From a virus, in IMG/VR virus record IMGVR_UViG_3300043409_000702, positions 1-30,156 of that record: DNA of 30,156 bases, one strand, 5' to 3'. Position 1 is the first letter of the stretch, and each line of letters begins with the position of its first letter. Positions 1 to 7,136 of the stretch are shown one piece after another. Both the position numbers and the translations under genes were made by a program. The notes under the pieces are model-generated. The model searched no databases. It had not been told where the DNA came from and saw nothing but the letters and a program-made list of their open reading frames with translations.

Positions 1-8
1 CGCGGTTA

Positions 9-638
9 ATGGCTAGGACTGTTGGGAATATTGACGCTCTGTTAAAGAATGTTGACACGTTCACATTGGCTGCGGCAAAGATACTTGGATCACGCCGCGA
101 CGGTGATCAGATAGGGCCATTGATTGCGGGCGCGTATAGCCTGACATCTAACCGGGTGATAAGTAAGGATGAGGCAGAGAAGTGGATGCAGTCTCAGAAT
201 TGGGACTGGCATCGCGCGGCCAAGGATATTGGCGATGCTGAAAAGCTGATGCAAACTATTATGACTGCTCGGGTTAGGTATGACGACGGCGGCATGGGTC
301 GTGAGAGTTCGATTGGCGAGTTGGTATCTAGGGCGGCGATAACTAACGGGGTAGGGTTTGACGCGGCGGTCAAGGGGTTGTCGGGTTATGGAATTAAGAT
401 CAAGGACGGCGAGTTATTGATTGCGAACAATAGCCCGCCATTGCGCCGAGTATTGCAGGATACGCCTTGGGCGGTTTGGAGTAGAACGTTGGGTGATTAC
501 CCGGGCGCGAACAACGCGGGCAACCGTGCGACATATTTCGGTCCGGGTTGGAATAGCAAGGTAACGGCAGTTCCGTTGGGTGGTGTTATTGAGGTTGCAG
601 CGGCGGTAAGCGTTGAAGAGGATATAGGTTTTGAATGA
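9..638 (+). CDS. Unknown phage protein, 209 aa
   Basis: The ATG overlaps the TAA of a preceding frame that enters from the window edge (CGC GGT TAA at 1-9), so the start is coupled to an unseen upstream gene. The protein is soluble, with no signal peptide or membrane segment. I do not recognise the family. The C-terminal third contains Trp- and Gly-rich patches (PWAVWSRTLGDYPGA, then YFGPGW) that look like a folded domain. It sits immediately before, and overlaps by 8 nt, the SF2 helicase gene, so a role in replication or recombination is inferred from position only. It could also be the distal part of a split primase/ATPase module, but no NTPase motif is present here. Confidence 0.75.
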   Translation: MARTVGNIDALLKNVDTFTLAAAKILGSRRDGDQIGPLIAGAYSLTSNRVISKDEAEKWMQSQNWDWHRAAKDIGDAEKLMQTIMTARVRYDDGGMGRESSIGELVSRAAITNGVGFDAAVKGLSGYGIKIKDGELLIANNSPPLRRVLQDTPWAVWSRTLGDYPGANNAGNRATYFGPGWNSKVTAVPLGGVIEVAAAVSVEEDIGFE

Positions 639-2034
639 CATCAAGTTATTCCCGGATCAATCGGAGTTGATTGAACGGGTGCGGGGAAGTATGCGCCGAG
701 TTAAGTCAACACTGCTACAGGCCAGCACTGGCAGCGGCAAGACGATCATGGGAAGTTATATGATACAATCGGCAGTTGCGAAGGGAAGCCGCTGCGTGTT
801 TATGGTTCCTAGGCGTGAGTTGTTGAAACAAACGGCCAAGACGATGGATAACTACGGCATACCATACGGATATGTTGCGGCTGGATATCCTAGCAATCCG
901 TTCGCGAGTGTTCACTTGGCAACGAGTGGCACGTTATCAAGGCGGCTGGATAATGCACCGCGCGCTGATATTTTGTTTGTTGATGAATGCCACTTCGGGG
1001 GCGATGAGATTGACCGTGTTATAAGTGCGTATCGGGCGGCGGGTACTTGGGTAGTGGGGTTATCCGCAACGCCACTGAAAACGAACGGCAAGCCAATGGG
1101 CGATTGGTTTGAAGATATGGTTTGCGGTCCAAGTGTTAAGTGGTTGATTGATAATAAGCGTTTGAGTGATTACGAGTTATATCAGCCGAACATTCCCGAC
1201 TTGAGTGGAATACGAACGTCTGGCGGAGATTATAACAAGTCACAGCTTGATGATTATATGACGCAAGACAAGGTATTGGTCGGGAGTGCGATTAAGCATT
1301 ATAAGGACTTGGCGCATGGGATGCTTAATATATCGTTCTGCACATCGATAAAACATGCGGAATTGACTGCGGAAGCATTTAGGGGTTCGGGTGTTAACGC
1401 GGCGCATGTTAGCGGTTCAATGGATGATAAAGAGATTGCGCGAAGGATTAAGGCGTTTGCGCGGCGTGAAATAACTGTTTTAGCTAATTGCGATTTGATG
1501 ACCTTTGGTTTTGACTTGGCGAGTGCTGCTAATATAGACGTTACTATTGAGTGCATGAGTGATTTAAGGCCGACTAAAAGCCTGCCTCTTCAATTGCAAA
1601 AATGGGGCAGGGTTTTAAGATATAAGAATAGACCTGCAATTATTTTGGATCACGCTGGAAATAGTAAGCCTGATTTTCATGGCTTGCCTGACAGTAATCG
1701 GGATTGGAGTTTGGCTGGAAAGGATAAGAAAAACGGCGGTGAAAAGACTGAACCGACAAGGCAGTGCGGAGAGTGTTATTTTGTGCATAGGCCATCGCCG
1801 GAGTGTCCGCACTGCGGGTTTGTTTATCCTGTTATGGGAAGGATGATTGAGGAGGTAGACGGGGAATTGATCAAGGTTAGCAGGGAAGAAGCTGCGGCGG
1901 CTGCTAAGGTTGTAAGGCAAGACCAAGGCCGCGCAAAAACACTTGCCGAATTGATTGCGCAAGGTAAGGCTAGGGGCATGAAAAATCCGCACGGTTGGGC
2001 ATCGCATGTATTCAAGGCGCGGGCCAATGCTTAA
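631..2034 (+). CDS. SF2 DEAD/DEAH-box helicase, UvsW/SSL2-like, with C-terminal zinc ribbon
   Basis: ATP-dependent nucleic-acid helicase, 467 aa. Motifs seen: Walker A ASTGSGKT (31-38), motif II DECH (118-121), motif III SATP (145-148) and motif VI QKWGRVLR (323-330). A four-cysteine zinc ribbon follows (C379, C382, C392, C395). The start is TTG at 631: the Q-motif-like segment LFPDQ just after it belongs to the fold, the next ATG (position 691) would remove it, and AGAGGATATAGG precedes it. The gene overlaps the previous one by 8 nt and the next by 8 nt. In phages such enzymes remodel replication forks and recombination intermediates, which fits the neighbouring VRR-NUC, YqaJ-type and SSB genes. 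The helicase class is well supported; the specific substrate is not known. Confidence 0.93.
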   Translation: MNDIKLFPDQSELIERVRGSMRRVKSTLLQASTGSGKTIMGSYMIQSAVAKGSRCVFMVPRRELLKQTAKTMDNYGIPYGYVAAGYPSNPFASVHLATSGTLSRRLDNAPRADILFVDECHFGGDEIDRVISAYRAAGTWVVGLSATPLKTNGKPMGDWFEDMVCGPSVKWLIDNKRLSDYELYQPNIPDLSGIRTSGGDYNKSQLDDYMTQDKVLVGSAIKHYKDLAHGMLNISFCTSIKHAELTAEAFRGSGVNAAHVSGSMDDKEIARRIKAFARREITVLANCDLMTFGFDLASAANIDVTIECMSDLRPTKSLPLQLQKWGRVLRYKNRPAIILDHAGNSKPDFHGLPDSNRDWSLAGKDKKNGGEKTEPTRQCGECYFVHRPSPECPHCGFVYPVMGRMIEEVDGELIKVSREEAAAAAKVVRQDQGRAKTLAELIAQGKARGMKNPHGWASHVFKARANA

Positions 2035-2179
2035 GCCCGGCCAGATAGTTGCGGTTTGCAGCGATACGACTGACGATTGCGTCAAGATGATTAGGGATTG
2101 GTGCCGTGATAATGGCTACACGAAAGACACGGTTAGGATATTGAAGCGCGACGGTCAAACAATAGCGGAGTTGAAATGA
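2027..2179 (+). CDS. Small unknown protein, 50 aa
   Basis: A 50-codon ORF begins at ATG 2027 inside the end of the helicase gene and ends with a TGA that shares ATGA with the nuclease start at 2176. Overlap at both ends fits the translational coupling seen across this operon and is the main reason to call it. The protein starts MLKPGQIVAV, contains DDCVKMIRDWC and ends TIAELK. It has three cysteines, no membrane segment and no family I recognise. It fills the only gap between helicase and nuclease. Confidence 0.7.
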   Translation: MLKPGQIVAVCSDTTDDCVKMIRDWCRDNGYTKDTVRILKRDGQTIAELK

Positions 2180-2505
2180 TGGCTAGAAGTGAAGGCAATG
2201 TGTTGAACGAATGTATGATCGGTTTATCCGAGGCTGGTTGTTTGGCATGGCGGAATAACTGCGGGGCCTTGCCTGATAGAACGGGATCGGGCAGGGTTAT
2301 CCGTTTTGGAGTTGGCGGCAAGGGTGGATCGGACATTATCGGTGTTGCGCCTGATGGTTGCTTTTATGCGGTTGAATGTAAGACGTCAACGGGTCGTGCT
2401 ACGCCTGATCAGTTGAATTTTCATAGGGTTATCGTTGCGCATGGCGGTCGCGCTGGTGTTGCAAGAAACGCGCAACAAGCTGTTGCAATCGCGTTGGGTA
2501 AGTGA
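2176..2505 (+). CDS. VRR-NUC domain nuclease
   Basis: A 109-aa stand-alone VRR-NUC (PD-(D/E)XK superfamily) nuclease. Visible active-site residues are E11, D53 in GGSDIIG, E67-x-K69 in VECKT, and Q79 in the following helix. The length is typical of phage stand-alone VRR-NUC proteins. The family cleaves branched DNA such as Holliday junctions or flaps in a metal-dependent way; here it would process intermediates made by the neighbouring helicase and YqaJ-type exonuclease. The start overlaps the previous stop as ATGA; a second ATG follows at once, so the exact first residue is ambiguous by one. Confidence 0.92.
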   Translation: MMARSEGNVLNECMIGLSEAGCLAWRNNCGALPDRTGSGRVIRFGVGGKGGSDIIGVAPDGCFYAVECKTSTGRATPDQLNFHRVIVAHGGRAGVARNAQQAVAIALGK

Positions 2506-2535
2506 TAGACATTTATCATAGAATGGAGGTTCTAA

Positions 2536-3222
2536 ATGATTAAAATTCACGAAGTAGAACAAGGCACTTATGAATGGCACGAGGCACGTTGCGGACTTTT
2601 GACCGCAAGCGAAGTTAAGTTAATCTTGACGCCAACACTAAAGATCTCGGATAACGACAAGACACGAACGCACGTTTACGAATTGGCGGCGCAACGGATT
2701 ACGGGTTACACTGAACCTACATATATTGGCGACGATATGTTGCGCGGCATGGACGACGAGATTGACGCGCGGATTGCGTATTCTAAACATCGTGAACCCG
2801 TGCAAGAATGCGGGTTTACGACGAATGACGAATGGGGGTTTACGATTGGTTACTCGCCGGATGGATTAGTTGGCGATGACGGATTGATTGAGGTTAAATC
2901 GCGCCGTCAAAAGTATCAGGTTCAAACGATTTCCGAACATGTATTGACGGGCGATTGTAGTATCCCTGTTGATTACGTGCTGCAATGTCAGACTGGTCTA
3001 TTGGTGACTGGCCGAAAGTGGTTGGATTTTATTAGTTATTGCGGCGGTATGCCGATGGTTATTATTCGGGTTTTTCCTGATCCTGTCATTCAGGCGGCGA
3101 TTGTTGACGCGGCGACTAAGTTTGAAAGTAAGGTTGACGCGGTTGTAAGTGGTGTTAGTAAGTGGGCTATGGGTGACGTGATCCAGACTGAACGTAAAAC
3201 ATATGAGGATATTGAAGTATGA
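2536..3222 (+). CDS. YqaJ-like viral recombinase / lambda-type exonuclease
   Basis: A 228-aa protein of the YqaJ/lambda exonuclease fold. Signature residues: TYEWHEARCGLLTASE near the N-terminus (11-26), E75 in the central helix, D109 in GYSPDG, E119-x-K121 in IEVKS, and Q150 in the LQCQTGL helix. Enzymes of this family resect duplex DNA 5' to 3' so that an annealing protein can pair the 3' strand. A strong ribosome site (GGAGG, 8 nt before ATG) marks a fresh translation start after a 30-nt gap. The next gene overlaps by 4 nt and is probably its partner. Confidence 0.92.
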   Translation: MIKIHEVEQGTYEWHEARCGLLTASEVKLILTPTLKISDNDKTRTHVYELAAQRITGYTEPTYIGDDMLRGMDDEIDARIAYSKHREPVQECGFTTNDEWGFTIGYSPDGLVGDDGLIEVKSRRQKYQVQTISEHVLTGDCSIPVDYVLQCQTGLLVTGRKWLDFISYCGGMPMVIIRVFPDPVIQAAIVDAATKFESKVDAVVSGVSKWAMGDVIQTERKTYEDIEV

Positions 3223-3839
3223 CCGACCTAAGCGCAACGATTGACCCAAAGTCACACCAAATGAATGCCGACGATCTAATCGGCGGACCTAAGACAATCA
3301 CGATCACGCGCGTTAGCGCTAACCAGTCCAGCACTGAACAACCGATTGCGATTTCGTATCAAGGCGACAATGGAAAGCCATACTATCCATGCAAGTCGAT
3401 GCGGCGCGTTCTTGTGAGTGTTTGGGGTAAGGACGGTGCGGCATATGCTGGCCGCAGTTTGACGCTATACCGCGACCCTACAGTGACTTGGGGCGGGCTA
3501 GCTGTTGGCGGTATTCGTATCAGCCATATGAGTGGAATGGACGCGGATATGACAATGGCGTTGACGGCTACCAAGCAAAGCCGCAAGCCATACACTGTGA
3601 AGCGGCTAAAGGATGCGCCCAAGCCTGTTGATGCACCATTACCAGAACCCGCACCAGAGTTTGACGCTATGCCACAAGCGCGCGCGGCGGCGTCAAAAGG
3701 CAAGGCATCGTTTACTGCATGGTGGAATGGCGACGGTAAACCATATCGTGATCAGGTTAAGCCGAACATGGCGGAATTGACTGAGTTGGCGGCAAAGGCT
3801 GATGCGCCGCCTGATGATGATATGGATATGCCTATGTAA
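3219..3839 (+). CDS. Conserved phage protein of the recombination module, possible ssDNA-binding/annealing partner
   Basis: 206 aa, start coupled to the exonuclease by ATGA. The core between residues 55 and 130 has the pattern KSMRRVLVSVWGKD, YAGRSLTLYRDP and GGIRISHMS, then a Lys/Arg-rich segment. From memory this is a widespread conserved phage family found beside YqaJ-type exonucleases, without an experimentally defined function that I can name. The acidic tail (DAPPDDDMDMPM) resembles the acidic tips used by single-strand DNA-binding proteins to contact partners. No RecT, Erf or Rad52 homologue is otherwise visible, so a role as annealing or ssDNA-binding partner is a reasonable inference from context, not proven. 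Confidence 0.8.
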   Translation: MTDLSATIDPKSHQMNADDLIGGPKTITITRVSANQSSTEQPIAISYQGDNGKPYYPCKSMRRVLVSVWGKDGAAYAGRSLTLYRDPTVTWGGLAVGGIRISHMSGMDADMTMALTATKQSRKPYTVKRLKDAPKPVDAPLPEPAPEFDAMPQARAAASKGKASFTAWWNGDGKPYRDQVKPNMAELTELAAKADAPPDDDMDMPM

Positions 3840-3840
3840 T

Positions 3841-3869
3841 TTGACACTGCAACCAAGACCCGCCATAGT
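3841..3869 (+). promoter_or_regulatory. Sigma70-type promoter before ssb
   Basis: TTGACA at 3841-3846, 17-nt spacer, then CATAGT at 3864-3869 (4 of 6 to TATAAT). It begins 2 nt after the previous stop codon. The expected transcript start near 3876 gives a leader of about 23 nt with GGAGG before ssb. It matches the 8963 promoter at 21 of 29 positions. The -10 lies exactly in the loop of the hairpin at 3855-3878. Confidence 0.6.
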
Positions 3870-3878
3870 GCGGGTCTT
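3855..3878 (+). terminator. Hairpin between recombination gene and ssb; weak terminator or attenuator
   Basis: Perfect 9-bp stem AAGACCCGC / GCGGGTCTT with a 6-nt loop CATAGT. A good U-tract is missing (TTATCC follows), so termination may be partial. Transcripts from the overlapping promoter would start within the right arm and could not form it. Confidence 0.5.
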
Positions 3879-3898
3879 ATCCATTGGAGGGATACAAA

Positions 3899-4342
3899 AT
3901 GGCAGGCGTAAATAAAGCTATTATCGTTGGCAACCTTGGGCGTGATCCAGAGGTTAAATCGTTTCCGAATGGCGGCAAGTTTGTTAGTTTGAATATCGCC
4001 ACAAGTGAGACTTGGAAAGACAAATCCACTGGCGAAAAGAAAGAACGCACTGAATGGCATCGCGTTTCAATTTTCAACGAGGCTTTGGGAAAGATTGCCG
4101 AGCAATACCTTAAGAAAGGATCGACTGTTTTTGTTTCAGGGCAGATTGAAACGCGAAAGTGGCAGGATCAATCTGGCGCGGATAAATACACCACTGAGAT
4201 TGTCTTGCGACCGTTTAGCGGCGAGTTGACGCTTCTAGGTGGCGGCGGCGGATCGCGTGACAGTGGTAGCCAGTCGGATGGTGTTGACCGATCTGGAAAC
4301 GGCACTGCGCGATATGATGACGGGGATGAGATTCCGTTCTGA
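3899..4342 (+). CDS. ssb: Single-stranded DNA-binding protein
   Basis: 147 aa, bacterial-type SSB. The OB fold starts [18 protein letters not shown] and continues through [22 protein letters not shown] and [16 protein letters not shown] Gly/Ser-rich linker follows, and the protein ends with the acidic tip DDGDEIPF, the tail that recruits repair and replication partners. The open frame extends to a TTG at 3884, but the ATG at 3899 is preceded by GGAGG with 8 nt spacing and gives the canonical N-terminus. It coats single-stranded DNA during replication and during YqaJ-type resection. Confidence 0.96.
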   Translation: MAGVNKAIIVGNLGRDPEVKSFPNGGKFVSLNIATSETWKDKSTGEKKERTEWHRVSIFNEALGKIAEQYLKKGSTVFVSGQIETRKWQDQSGADKYTTEIVLRPFSGELTLLGGGGGSRDSGSQSDGVDRSGNGTARYDDGDEIPF

Positions 4343-4352
4343 TGTAAAGAAA

Positions 4353-4379
4353 AACCCGCGCTTTTGAATGGCGCGGGTT
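4353..4379 (-). terminator. Leftward intrinsic terminator
   Basis: 9-bp GC-rich stem AACCCGCGC / GCGCGGGTT, 9-nt loop. Only on the minus strand is it followed by a T-rich run (TTTTTCTTT), so it ends transcripts of the 45-aa gene and anything reading through from the methyltransferase. Confidence 0.75.
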
Positions 4380-4408
4380 AGACCATATTACTGATGTCGG
4401 TAAAATGG

Positions 4409-4546
4409 TTATTCCATACTGGCCAACTTTGATTGTGCGAACAAAAGTGTTGCCTTTGCAAAGCTCATATCTGATTTGGGTGAAGCAAATGCGATTGCGT
4501 TGCGGGCTGTTTCAATCTTATGCTCAAGATATTCGCGGGTCATCAT
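4409..4546 (-). CDS. Small unknown protein, 45 aa
   Basis: ATG ATG at 4546, with AAGGA 5 and 8 nt upstream of the two start codons. The product begins MMTREYLEHKIETARNAI and ends LFAQSKLASME: a soluble, mostly helical and amphipathic small protein. The gene lies between two leftward terminators, downstream of the methyltransferase, and stops 30 nt before the second one. The rightward frame over the same bases has no ribosome site and crosses the terminator at 4595-4628. It may be an accessory of the helicase/methyltransferase pair or an independent small gene; function unknown. Confidence 0.65.
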   Translation of the reverse strand: MMTREYLEHKIETARNAIAFASPKSDMSFAKATLLFAQSKLASME

Positions 4547-4594
4547 CTCATTCCTTCATTTGCGTTTTCTTACACACACATAACCACATAAAAA

Positions 4595-4628
4595 CACCCC
4601 GCGCAACAACTAAATGATGCGCGGGGTG
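4595..4628 (-). terminator. Leftward intrinsic terminator after methyltransferase
   Basis: 10-bp stem CACCCCGCGC / GCGCGGGGTG with a 14-nt loop, 8 nt beyond the methyltransferase stop. On the minus strand it is followed by TTTTAT. On the plus strand GATTATTTT follows, so weak bidirectional use is possible. Confidence 0.8.
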
Positions 4629-4635
4629 GATTATT

Positions 4636-5619
4636 TTAGATCAACCTTCCTGCGCTACGTTCTGCCTCGTCAAGATTGCGGCCAGCTTGTGCAGCGTATT
4701 CAGCCTTTAGTTCAAACCCGACATACCGACGAAGTTGTTTCAATGCCTGATATCCAGTCGAACCAATACCGTTGAACGGGTCAAGAACCACGTCGCCCGG
4801 CTTAGAATATAGGCGCAAGCAATTGTCGATTGTATCAAGCTGTAAAGGGCAAACATGGCGTTCGTCGTTTTCACCCTTTGCCGCGCGATAACCGTTTAAC
4901 ACATTGCCTTGATTGATATTCATCCATACAGGGCTTGCAAGTTTCTGCCATTCGTAAACGTCAAACTCGGCATGTGTGATCAATTCACGCAGCAATTCAT
5001 CATCAGGAACAGACGCACATAGACCTTCGCGTCGCATATGATTTAGCCATTTACGCGCAATTGGCAACGCGTCAACACTACCCGGCGCAGCATGTTCAAT
5101 CCGGTCTGGGTTATCTCCATCCTTGCGGAAAAACAACATATAGTCCGGCATCCCGACGCGGTTCATAGAGCTGTCTTTGCGGATTTGCTTATAGAGCAAT
5201 CCTAGCGCCTTTGTGCGCTGCATTTCGACTACAGGATCTTTCCAGATCGTAGTGCGCCCATGGTATATCATGCCCGCGTCAGTGTGGGCCTTGATTAGAT
5301 CCCCGCTGAAGTCCTGCAGTCCGATTGCACCATCACGGCCTTTGCGCATTGGCAGGTCTGTGCAGTGGACGCAAGCAATGCGCCCCGGCTTCATAACACG
5401 TTCAAGTGCAGATGCAAAAAACTTATATTGGTTTAGGAATTTTTGCCCTGTGCCCGCGTTTCCTAGATCGCGTTCAGAGTTCGAATACACAAAAAGATCG
5501 CCGAAAGGAGGAGAAAAGATTGACAGATCGACACTATCGGGCGGCATTGCCGCCATGCCTTCAATGCAGTCTGAATTATGCAGAACCCATCCTGCGCCAG
5601 AATATTCGGGTTGTTTCAT
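4636..5619 (-). CDS. DNA methyltransferase, beta class (N4-cytosine or N6-adenine)
   Basis: 327 aa from ATG 5619, which overlaps the helicase stop as ATGA and has GAGGTGAT upstream; the longer TTG-initiated frame (to 5643) is therefore not preferred. The catalytic motif IV SPPF (36-39) is near the N-terminus and the AdoMet-binding motif I (LDPFNGIGSTG) near the C-terminus, the order of beta-class amino-methyltransferases. SPPF rather than DPPY leans to N4-cytosine, but family members with this motif also make N6-adenine. It is translated directly after the SNF2-like helicase, as one leftward pair. Likely roles are modification of phage DNA against host restriction, or a regulatory mark. No cognate endonuclease is seen, so it looks like an orphan enzyme. 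Confidence 0.93.
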   Translation of the reverse strand: MKQPEYSGAGWVLHNSDCIEGMAAMPPDSVDLSIFSPPFGDLFVYSNSERDLGNAGTGQKFLNQYKFFASALERVMKPGRIACVHCTDLPMRKGRDGAIGLQDFSGDLIKAHTDAGMIYHGRTTIWKDPVVEMQRTKALGLLYKQIRKDSSMNRVGMPDYMLFFRKDGDNPDRIEHAAPGSVDALPIARKWLNHMRREGLCASVPDDELLRELITHAEFDVYEWQKLASPVWMNINQGNVLNGYRAAKGENDERHVCPLQLDTIDNCLRLYSKPGDVVLDPFNGIGSTGYQALKQLRRYVGFELKAEYAAQAGRNLDEAERSAGRLI

Positions 5620-7007
5620 GCCATCACCTCGCTTTTTACCCAATCAGGAAACCACAAGTCTAGTGGCCGATTATACACAACGCGCGTTTCTGCGGTTGAT
5701 TGTGCTTGTTTCATTGCAGTTGCCATCCTTCTTTTCATTTCGTCGTGTTTGTTTGACTTTACGTTGATCACGTCCCAAATTGCCTTTTCAGTATCCGCGA
5801 CAACAATATCGTTGCGCACTTGTTCTGTCTGCCCAAACCGATGCGAACGACGCACGGCCTGATAGTGTTGCTCATAGCTGTAGCTGATAGAAGCGAATAC
5901 GGCATGGGCACAGTGTTGCCAGTTTACGCCAAAACCTGCAAGTTTAGGCTTAGTGACAATGACCCTAAACTTACCGTCAACAAATCCAAGAAGCAAGTCT
6001 TCTTTTTGATCTGGCGTCATTGATCCTGTAAGTTCGCGGGCGTCCGGGATAAGTTTTGCGAGTGATGCGCTTTCCTCGTTACTTTCACACCATACAGTGA
6101 CGGGCTTACCATGTGTTGCAAGTTCCGCCGCGAGTGCTACCCTGTCGCGCATGGTTAGGCGTTTTTCGGCATGAAACGAAGTTGCGGATAGTTCAGGAAT
6201 ACGGAATAGCATTCCATCGGTTCCGGTTGATCGGTCAGCATCGACAGTGTGTAGTGTGCGAATAATTTCTGGCAGAATGTATCCTGTATCGTCGCCACCA
6301 AGATCGGAAGGTAGTGTCGCGCAACGTGACCAAGACGCTACCCATTGCCAGAAGTCCTCAACAGCATGGCCTTTCAGTCGCCAATCTTGGGAAGCTGTTG
6401 ATGTATCGTTAATGAACCATTTAGAAAGCATCTCTTGTTGACGCATGACGCCTAGAAATTCGGCATGATTGCCAAGTTCCATATGGTCGTTTGGCGACGG
6501 TGTAGCAGTTGCGGCCATGCGGTATGGCGTATCAATAAACATGTCCATAAGCGTCTTGCGCGTCTTACCGCCAAACGACTTCAAGATCGAGGATTCATCC
6601 AAAATAATCGCGCCAAACTTAGAAGGATCAAGCTTGCCAACTCGGTCATAGTTCATGACCATAACACCATCGCCGACTTCTTCAGGCTCTTTGATCTGGC
6701 GCGCGTCAATACCGAATTTATTACCTTCGCGCACCATCTGGCCCGCAACTGCGAGTGGCGTTAGGATTAGTGACGGCAAGCCAGTTTCTTCGGCGCACTG
6801 TCGGGCAAACTCTAACTCAATGAACGATTTTCCTAGGCCTGTATCGAGGAACATTGCCGACTTGCCTTTGTTCAAGGCATATTCCAGCGCGTTTACCTGA
6901 TGCACCTTAGCGCGGGAATTGATAGGCTTAGGTGCAAACCCACTGGGTTCAGTTGTTGTGGCGCGTGACGCAATAAACCGCCTATATTCTTGAATGTCGA
7001 TTGTCAT
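5616..7007 (-). CDS. SNF2-type SF2 helicase paired with the methyltransferase
   Basis: 463 aa. Motifs: Walker A DTGLGKS (55-61), motif II DESS (137-140), ATATPSPND (166-174) followed by a long conserved helix region, and motif VI QAVRRSHRFGQ in the C-terminal RecA lobe. The Arg-rich RSHRFGQ signature is typical of SNF2-family translocases. The ATG at 7007 has GAGGG upstream and a TTGACA promoter behind it. The gene overlaps the methyltransferase by 4 nt. SNF2 helicase plus methyltransferase pairs are known in phages and in defence systems such as DISARM; here there is no nuclease or PLD partner, so a DNA-modification or anti-restriction role is inferred only. Confidence 0.92.
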   Translation of the reverse strand: MTIDIQEYRRFIASRATTTEPSGFAPKPINSRAKVHQVNALEYALNKGKSAMFLDTGLGKSFIELEFARQCAEETGLPSLILTPLAVAGQMVREGNKFGIDARQIKEPEEVGDGVMVMNYDRVGKLDPSKFGAIILDESSILKSFGGKTRKTLMDMFIDTPYRMAATATPSPNDHMELGNHAEFLGVMRQQEMLSKWFINDTSTASQDWRLKGHAVEDFWQWVASWSRCATLPSDLGGDDTGYILPEIIRTLHTVDADRSTGTDGMLFRIPELSATSFHAEKRLTMRDRVALAAELATHGKPVTVWCESNEESASLAKLIPDARELTGSMTPDQKEDLLLGFVDGKFRVIVTKPKLAGFGVNWQHCAHAVFASISYSYEQHYQAVRRSHRFGQTEQVRNDIVVADTEKAIWDVINVKSNKHDEMKRRMATAMKQAQSTAETRVVYNRPLDLWFPDWVKSEVMA

Positions 7008-7030
7008 GTGTATCCCTCTTGTGTCCCTAA

Positions 7031-7059
7031 CCCATAAACGAACGAAAACCCCGTGTCAA
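7031..7059 (-). promoter_or_regulatory. Leftward sigma70-type promoter for helicase/methyltransferase
   Basis: Minus strand TTGACA (7059-7054), 17-nt spacer, TATGGG (7036-7031). The -35 is perfect; the -10 keeps TAT only. The helicase start codon is 24 nt beyond the -10. Confidence 0.6.
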
Positions 7060-7102
7060 CTGATAAATAGTTGTTGCATGACGGTTTGTGATGGTGTATC
7101 AG
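7057..7102 (+). promoter_or_regulatory. Candidate rightward promoter with adjoining palindrome
   Basis: TTGCAT (7074-7079), 17 nt, TATCAG (7097-7102) is a weak promoter for the repeat-protein gene at 7137. An inverted repeat CAACT-7 nt-AGTTG (7057-7073) lies between this -35 and the leftward -35 and overlaps the latter, a plausible operator position. This is pattern evidence only. Confidence 0.35.
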
Positions 7103-7136
7103 GGTGGGATAGCAACAAAAAACAAGGAAACATACA

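Noticed and set aside
2502-2519. TGATA-6-TATCA palindrome with a TATCAT box before the YqaJ-type gene
   Set aside because: No -35 at acceptable spacing; genes on both sides are otherwise in one operon.
4405-4617. Rightward 70-aa ORF after ssb
   Set aside because: No ribosome site, unusual composition, runs across a leftward terminator; the opposite-strand 45-aa frame is better supported.
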